Position numbers and translations under genes: made by a program | Shown: positions 59,073 through 64,000 of the stretch, in pieces | Position numbering within the stretch: the first letter of the stretch is position 1 | Layout of the letters: every line of letters starts with the position of its first letter | The notes under the pieces: model-generated | The model's input: only the letters and a program-made list of their open reading frames with translations | Told to the model about the DNA's origin: nothing | The model's database searches: none | Source of the DNA: Treponema sp. | GTDB lineage: Bacteria > Spirochaetota > Spirochaetia > Treponematales > Treponemataceae | DNA: 64,000 nucleotides | Assembly (NCBI GenBank): GCA_017934745.1 | Contig: JAGBIY010000023.1 | Span: 62,001 to 126,000, forward strand | Direction of reading: 5' to 3'

Positions 59073-60347
59073 TCAGAACTCGTCCCCGCCGAATCTGCGT
59101 CCATCGAACCGACCGCGGCCGCCCTTCTGCCTCGGCTTCGAGGGTGCGGCCTTTCTCGGCTGGCGGCTCTTCTCCTTTTCGCTTCCGTCGTAGATGTAGA
59201 AAGTGGTGTCGAGGTTTCCCGACTTGAGGCTCTTCAACACGGATGCGTAGCGGCCGATGCACTCCTGGAACCTCTTGTGCGCCGTTATCACGCCAATCTG
59301 CCAGCCCTTGAAGTCGGTGAACAGCGAAGACATCGAGCGGTACAGCTCCTCCGCCTGAGCCTCGTCGCCGAGCCTCTCTCCGTAGGGCGGGTTGCAGACG
59401 ATGATTCCGCTCTCGTACGGCGCCTGAATGTCCTTGAAGTCGGCGACGTCGAAGTCAGGGCGCGGAAGATGGGCGTCACTTCCGAGCATCTGCAGGGCGC
59501 GGCCGGCCGTCACGAGGGCGTGCTCCGCGTTCGACTTGGCGCGCTGCACGGCGGCCGGGTCGATGTCGGTGCCCGTGATGCGGACCTCCACGTCCGTGCG
59601 GATTTTCTCAGCCTCGCTCCTTCGGATTTCCCTCGCCCTCTCGGCGTTGAAAATCGGGAGGCTCTCAAGAGCGAACCTGCGCCCGAAGCCCGGCGCGACG
59701 TTGAACGCGTAGAGCGCGGCCTCGATTGCCAAAGTTCCCGAGCCGCAGAAGGGGTCGTGCAGAGGAGTCTTCCTCCTCCACATCATCATCTGCAGCATGG
59801 CGGAGGCTGTCGTTTCCCTAAGGGGCGCCATTCCTCCGTCCGTCCTGTAGCCGCGCTTGTGGAGCGGAAGCCCGCTCAAGTCCAGGAGGACCACGGCCTC
59901 GTCCTCGTCGATGTAGACGCGCACGTCGAAGCTCTCTCCGCTCTCAGGCAGCGTGTGCATGTTCCACACGTCCCCAAGCTTCTTGTAGATGGCCTTGAGG
60001 CACATTCCCTGAACGGCGTGCTCGGAATTGAGCGCGGATTTGTATGTGCGAACCTTATCCACGACTACCTTGGAATCCTTCCTGAAAAAATCCTGCCAGT
60101 CCACATTGTACACGCCGTCGAAAAGCTGGTCGAAGTCCTCGGCGTGGAAGCGCGCCATCCGCAAATAAACTCTGTCGGCAGTGCGGAGGCAGAGGTTCGT
60201 CCTGAAAAGCGCGTCGTCGTCGCCCGTGAAGAAGACCCTGCCCGGCTTGTTCGGCACGTCAGAGTCCAGACTGTAGCCCAGCCGCTTTATCTCGTTGCCG
60301 AGTATCTTTTCCGCGCCCACGGCACAGAGCGCAACCAAATTGTTCAT
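59073..60347 (-). CDS. THUMP-domain 23S rRNA methyltransferase (RlmL-like)
   Basis: 424 residues; ATG 60347 with GGAG 8 nt before it. The N-terminal ~150 residues are ferredoxin-like/THUMP (ALCAVGAEKILGNEIKRLGY, VDKVRTYKSALNSEHAVQG). The methyltransferase part has APLRETTASAMLQMM, DPFCGSGTLAIEAAL (SAM site), GTDIDPAAV and the catalytic NPPYGERLG for N2-methylguanine. It matches the RlmL/YpsC group methylating a guanine in 23S rRNA (G2445 in E. coli). The last ~40 residues are a basic Arg/Gly/Lys tail (QKGGRGRFDGRRFGG) probably contacting RNA. Confidence 0.92.
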   Translation of the reverse strand: MNNLVALCAVGAEKILGNEIKRLGYSLDSDVPNKPGRVFFTGDDDALFRTNLCLRTADRVYLRMARFHAEDFDQLFDGVYNVDWQDFFRKDSKVVVDKVRTYKSALNSEHAVQGMCLKAIYKKLGDVWNMHTLPESGESFDVRVYIDEDEAVVLLDLSGLPLHKRGYRTDGGMAPLRETTASAMLQMMMWRRKTPLHDPFCGSGTLAIEAALYAFNVAPGFGRRFALESLPIFNAERAREIRRSEAEKIRTDVEVRITGTDIDPAAVQRAKSNAEHALVTAGRALQMLGSDAHLPRPDFDVADFKDIQAPYESGIIVCNPPYGERLGDEAQAEELYRSMSSLFTDFKGWQIGVITAHKRFQECIGRYASVLKSLKSGNLDTTFYIYDGSEKEKSRQPRKAAPSKPRQKGGRGRFDGRRFGGDEF

Positions 60348-60567
60348 CAATATTTCTCCAAAAATAGATTGTCTTTCATGTCCCTGATTTTATTTTGACA
60401 TTTTAGCAATTTTTGTCATATTGAAGAATAGGAGCCGACTTTTTATATAAAAAAAGAGCCGAATTAAACCGAAACTTTAAAGTAATTATAGTAAAAAATG
60501 TGTTTTTCACTCTAAAATACTCTAAAATAGGGATCGCAAATCATATAAATTATGTAAGTCATGAACA

Positions 60568-62499
60568 ATGAAACGCTTTGTGTTTTTTTTTGTCATATCG
60601 CTAATCTTCTCACTGATGGGCTTGCCTGCAAGGGAATTGACGTTCAAGGTTTCCGCAAGTCCAATGCTGCCTTTTTTGTCCAGCGGCAACGGAAGATACG
60701 GCTCCATTGGAGTGACAGGAGATTTCCAAGGCGGAATCATGTTCTTCGACTGGCTCAACATAGGCCCGGAATTCCGCTACATGATGCTGCCAAAGAACAA
60801 CGCGTCTGAACTTCCAGAAACAGCATCCCAGTACGTAAACTTTTTTGCGGGGGGATTCCACTTTGGCGCGCTTCTGTACCCGGCATCACGAATCGAGTTG
60901 GAACTTGGAGGCTCATTCGGTCCCTACTTTTCCATATCGGGAAGCTACGAACATTCGGCTCCGTACTACAAAGCGTTCGCGGACGTGGCTTTCAGGCTCA
61001 CGCCAAACTGGACAATCGGAGCGGAAGCGGCCTGGCTGGACCACCAGTACGACACCTACTGGGGAGAACCGGGCGCGGCCGGAATCGCCATCGGAGTTTC
61101 AGTACGCTACAAGTTCGACACGGAGGAATCGACACAAAATGTACTCGGAACAGTGGCGCAGGACGACAGCGTCTTCCCGATTCTCTACACGCTCTACAAG
61201 GAGGCTCCGTTCGCAACAATAACGCTCACAAACGACGAGACAGCGGAAATCAGGAACGTGCAGGTCTTGTTCCGGGCTGGAAAATACACAGGCTCCGAGT
61301 TGGAATGCGGAAGAATCGGGGTCCTGAAAAAGCACAAGAGCGCAGAAATCCCGCTCACCGCCGACTTCACGAAAGAGATTCTGAACTTCACGGAAGAGGG
61401 AAAGATTCCGGGCGAAATCGTCGTGAACTACGAGCTGCTCGGCCAGAAAAGAGTCTCGGTCTCGCAGGTCATCATTCCAGTCTACAACAGAAACCAACTA
61501 AGGTGGACGGATTCGGCATCGCTGGCAAGCTTCATCTCCCCGACAGCCCCGGAAATATTGGAATACTCAAAAGTGCTCGTCGGTCTCGCGCGGAGCCACC
61601 AACGCTCGGGTCTCAACAGGAACCTCCAGTACGCAATCTACGTCTTCGAAGGAATGCGCCTTTCTGGAATCGCGTACAAGGAAGACGAAACGACGCCTTA
61701 TGATGCGACGCACATGGACTACGAGGCAATCGACTACATCCAGTACCCGTACCAGACAATGATGTACAAAGCGGGAGACAAGGACGACCTGGGAGTTCTC
61801 TTCATGTCGCTGCTGCAGTCGACTGGAATCGATGCGGCGTTCATTCCTGCGGAAGACGATTTCATCGTCGCCTTCAACCTGAAGCTGGACTCGTCAAAGG
61901 TGAACTCTTTCTTCGACGGAAGGGACCGAGTGCTCGACATAAACGACGAAATTTGGATTCCGGTGTCCATGTCTGGAATAAAAGAGGGGTTCGTGAACAG
62001 CTGGTACAAGGCAATCGAAAAGCTGAACGACATGCAGGCAAACGAAGAGACTATCGAATTCGTGAACATCAGCGAATCTTGGCAGACATACCCTTCCGTC
62101 GGCTACTCAGGCGCGGACGACATCAACATTCTTCCACTGGAAAGCGCGCTCATAGCGTCTGCGGAGACGAACATCTCAAGATACATAACGGCGGAATTCG
62201 GACCGCAGATAGCGGCCCTGCAGGAGAGGATAAAGGCGGAAGGCATCAGCGTGAAACTCTTGAATCAGCTCGGAATGCTTTATCTGAGGGCTGGAATGTA
62301 CTCAAGCGCGATAACGGTGTATGAGCGTTCCGCGAAGATGGGCTCGGCCACGGCCATGGTCAACCTTGGAAACATCGCCTCGATTCAGAAAAGATTCAAT
62401 GACGCGAAGATTTGGTTCGAGAAGGCGCTGGAAACAGATCCGAAGAACAAATCGGCGAAGACGAACTTGGAAAGAATCCAAAGGGAGTTCGATGAGTAA
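60568..62499 (+). CDS. Outer-membrane barrel/inactive transglutaminase-like/TPR protein
   Basis: 643 residues with signal peptide ending GLPAREL. Residues ~25-190 form beta strands of an outer-membrane-like barrel (GSIGVTGDFQGGIMFFDWLNIGPEFRYMM, ending IAIGVSVRYKF). A middle beta domain (~215-320) leads to a transglutaminase-like domain (~325-480) with AIDYIQYPYQTMMYKAGDKDDLGVLF. Here Lys405 stands for the catalytic Cys and Asp431 for the catalytic His (next gene: Cys408, His434), so it is inactive. TPR-like helices (~560-643) end it. The next gene starts within its stop (TAATG). Surface or periplasmic assembly role is likely. Confidence 0.83.
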   Translation: MKRFVFFFVISLIFSLMGLPARELTFKVSASPMLPFLSSGNGRYGSIGVTGDFQGGIMFFDWLNIGPEFRYMMLPKNNASELPETASQYVNFFAGGFHFGALLYPASRIELELGGSFGPYFSISGSYEHSAPYYKAFADVAFRLTPNWTIGAEAAWLDHQYDTYWGEPGAAGIAIGVSVRYKFDTEESTQNVLGTVAQDDSVFPILYTLYKEAPFATITLTNDETAEIRNVQVLFRAGKYTGSELECGRIGVLKKHKSAEIPLTADFTKEILNFTEEGKIPGEIVVNYELLGQKRVSVSQVIIPVYNRNQLRWTDSASLASFISPTAPEILEYSKVLVGLARSHQRSGLNRNLQYAIYVFEGMRLSGIAYKEDETTPYDATHMDYEAIDYIQYPYQTMMYKAGDKDDLGVLFMSLLQSTGIDAAFIPAEDDFIVAFNLKLDSSKVNSFFDGRDRVLDINDEIWIPVSMSGIKEGFVNSWYKAIEKLNDMQANEETIEFVNISESWQTYPSVGYSGADDINILPLESALIASAETNISRYITAEFGPQIAALQERIKAEGISVKLLNQLGMLYLRAGMYSSAITVYERSAKMGSATAMVNLGNIASIQKRFNDAKIWFEKALETDPKNKSAKTNLERIQREFDE

Positions 62500-64000
62500 T
62501 GTCAGGAACAAGAGCGAAAAAACGAAGAAAACTGACAAGCATTCTCACAAAAAAAGTGGCCATTCCGATCGCCATCTGCGGGCTTTCTTGCATTCCGATG
62601 AGGGCGAACGCGGACATCATATTCAGCGTCTTCCCGCATTACGTACAGCCGCTTCCTGTCGGCGACACCCACTCAATCCAGAGCGGAATGGGAGCGGGCG
62701 GACGCATCACATACAGACCCAACGAGCACTTCAACCTGTTTCTGCAGGGCGACTACCTCTCCCTCTCACTCCCGAACGTGGACCCAATCTCAGTCGTAGA
62801 CGGAATGGCGGGCGTGGGCTACCACATCCCGCTTGGAGAACGACTCTCCCTCAACATGAACATGGCCATGGGCGGCTACTGGGCACAGTACAAAGACAAG
62901 ATGACCAGCATCTCAGGCGAAATCTCACTCTCGCTTGAATACAAGCTGAACACGATTGTATCGGGCGAAGTGAACGCGGCAATCAACCACTACAACGCAG
63001 GGAACACGAACCTCTTGACGGGGGCGCAGATTTCACCTGGAATCAGCTTGAACATAACGCAGCTCCTGTCAAAGAATCCGAAAGTGAATGTGGAGACGAA
63101 ACGGATCGACCCGATTTTTCCAGTTCTCTATTCATGGTACGAGAAGAATCCGTTCGGAAAAATCTCAATCGAAAACAAGGAAGACAACGAAATCAAGAAC
63201 GTGAGCGTGAAATTCTTCCAGCCGCAGTACATGTCTCAGCCGAACGAGTGTGCGAAAATCGACACAATAAAAAAGAACGAGTCCGTGGACGTTGATTTGA
63301 CGGCCTTCTTCAACGAGCGAATGCTCGACCTGCTAGAAATGACCGACACCCAATCGACAGTGACAATCGAATATGAAATTCTCGGCATGAAAAAGAGCAA
63401 GACAGAAGTTCTCACGGTGCCGGTCTGCGGACGAAATTCGATGTCGTGGGAGGACGACAGACGGGCAGCCGTCTTTGTATCGTCAAAGGACCCTGCGGCG
63501 ATGTGGTATTCAAAGCTCGTTTCCAGCATTGTCAGAACAGAGCTCAGGAGCGGCGTTCCAGAAAGCATCCAGTACGCGATGGGCATATTCGACACACTCG
63601 ATGAGTTCGGCATCAACTATGTCATCGACCCGACCTCCGCCTACGCAGACAACATCGGAACCGCCGCGATAGACTTTCTCCAGTTCCCTTACCAGACGCT
63701 CATGTACCGTGGCGGAGACTGCGACGACCTTTCGATTCTCACCTGCTCGCTTTTTGAGGCAGTAGGAATCCACACGGCGTTCATCACGATTCCCGGGCAC
63801 ATTTTCATCGCATTCGACTCAGGACTCTCTTACGAGGAGACGAAATTCATCTTCAGCGAGAACGACTACTTCATCAATCACGAAGGCGAGGCATGGATTC
63901 CCGTTGAAATCACACTGACGGACGAAGGGTTCTCAAAGGCGTGGAGAACAGGCGCGAGAGAATGGAAGACGGCGGCGGCACAAGGAAACGCCGCAATTTT
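62499..64000 (+). CDS. Paralogous transglutaminase-like envelope protein, 3' end cut by window
   Basis: The ATG at 62499 overlaps the preceding stop (TAATG), and the frame stays open to the last base (500 codons seen). Signal peptide: a basic MSGTRAKKRRKLTS, then KKVAIPIAICGLSCIPMRANA. A barrel-like part (GGRITYRPNEHFNLFLQGDYLSL) and a beta domain with PIFPVLYSWYEKNPFGKISIENKEDNEIKNV align with the previous gene. The transglutaminase/peptidase core is intact: GGDCDDLSILTCSLFEAVG with Cys408 and IPGHIFIAFD with His434; the third member may be in AWIPVEIT. The C-terminus is missing. Predicted cysteine protease or crosslinking enzyme in the envelope. Confidence 0.85.
   Translation, partial: MSGTRAKKRRKLTSILTKKVAIPIAICGLSCIPMRANADIIFSVFPHYVQPLPVGDTHSIQSGMGAGGRITYRPNEHFNLFLQGDYLSLSLPNVDPISVVDGMAGVGYHIPLGERLSLNMNMAMGGYWAQYKDKMTSISGEISLSLEYKLNTIVSGEVNAAINHYNAGNTNLLTGAQISPGISLNITQLLSKNPKVNVETKRIDPIFPVLYSWYEKNPFGKISIENKEDNEIKNVSVKFFQPQYMSQPNECAKIDTIKKNESVDVDLTAFFNERMLDLLEMTDTQSTVTIEYEILGMKKSKTEVLTVPVCGRNSMSWEDDRRAAVFVSSKDPAAMWYSKLVSSIVRTELRSGVPESIQYAMGIFDTLDEFGINYVIDPTSAYADNIGTAAIDFLQFPYQTLMYRGGDCDDLSILTCSLFEAVGIHTAFITIPGHIFIAFDSGLSYEETKFIFSENDYFINHEGEAWIPVEITLTDEGFSKAWRTGAREWKTAAAQGNAAI

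Noticed and set aside
62321..62938. Arg/His-rich frame at the junction of the last two genes
   Set aside because: The correct frame starts at ATG 62499 and continues to the window end with homology to the preceding gene.

Overview
The window looks like the chromosome of a host- or rumen-associated spirochaete of the Treponema type. Supporting content: many small secreted proteins and lipoproteins, a DctP-type solute receptor, CHASE2-type adenylate cyclase, GGDEF and MCP signalling genes, a small 4.5S SRP RNA beside tRNA genes, a family-9-like pectate lyase, and moderately high G+C. A pectin-degrading Treponema (T. saccharophilum-like) fits best; that is inference, as no rRNA is present.

Region by region. 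1-11.7 kb: an ApbE flavin transferase cut by the window edge, converging on a minus-strand run of hisD, addB, addA (RecBCD-type repair), a NusG-domain-II protein, a LolA-like protein and a Gx-family membrane protein; the last three plus ApbE suggest extracytosolic flavin/electron-transfer biogenesis. 12-19.2 kb: two tandem paralogous secreted proteins, a two-component system between small secreted proteins, and a HisA-HisI-HisE fusion. 19.3-24.5 kb: a pectin block with two small secreted proteins and a 1041-residue anchored beta-helix lyase. 24.7-31.6 kb: an AT-richer lipoprotein, a DTW tRNA-modification gene, a Nudix gene, a macrodomain/SirTM ADP-ribosylation pair and an Rrf2 regulator with a putative paired operator. 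31.7-34.2 kb: a dctP and an mcp that both break off at the same point.

34.3-41.9 kb: tRNA-Cys, a GH3 enzyme, a GNAT protein, a UPF0210 protein, a ModF-like ATPase and a secreted hydrolase. 42-48.9 kb: a cell-envelope block (YD-like secreted protein, a membrane protein combining an Hsp70-substrate-domain-like region with LysM, a lytic transglycosylase), then aroK and a PrsW-like protease. 48.9-49.3 kb: tRNA-fMet, tRNA-Ser, tRNA-Arg and SRP RNA. 49.4-53 kb: a Fur-like DNA-binding-domain-only protein, an SH3-like secreted protein, a CHASE2 cyclase and a repeat cluster. 53.4-60.4 kb: slyD with a GGDEF protein, YgiQ, a tiny hydrophobic peptide gene, an NFU protein, a TetR regulator and an RlmL-like methyltransferase. 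60.5-64 kb: two tandem outer-membrane/transglutaminase-like proteins, the first with its catalytic residues replaced, the second cut by the window end.

Most notable: a ~170-180 nt structured repeat with compensatory stem changes (two full copies, one half copy), the doubly truncated dctP/mcp junction, the Hsp70-like/LysM fusion, the active/inactive transglutaminase pair, and the SirTM-macrodomain pair without its usual lipoylation partners.
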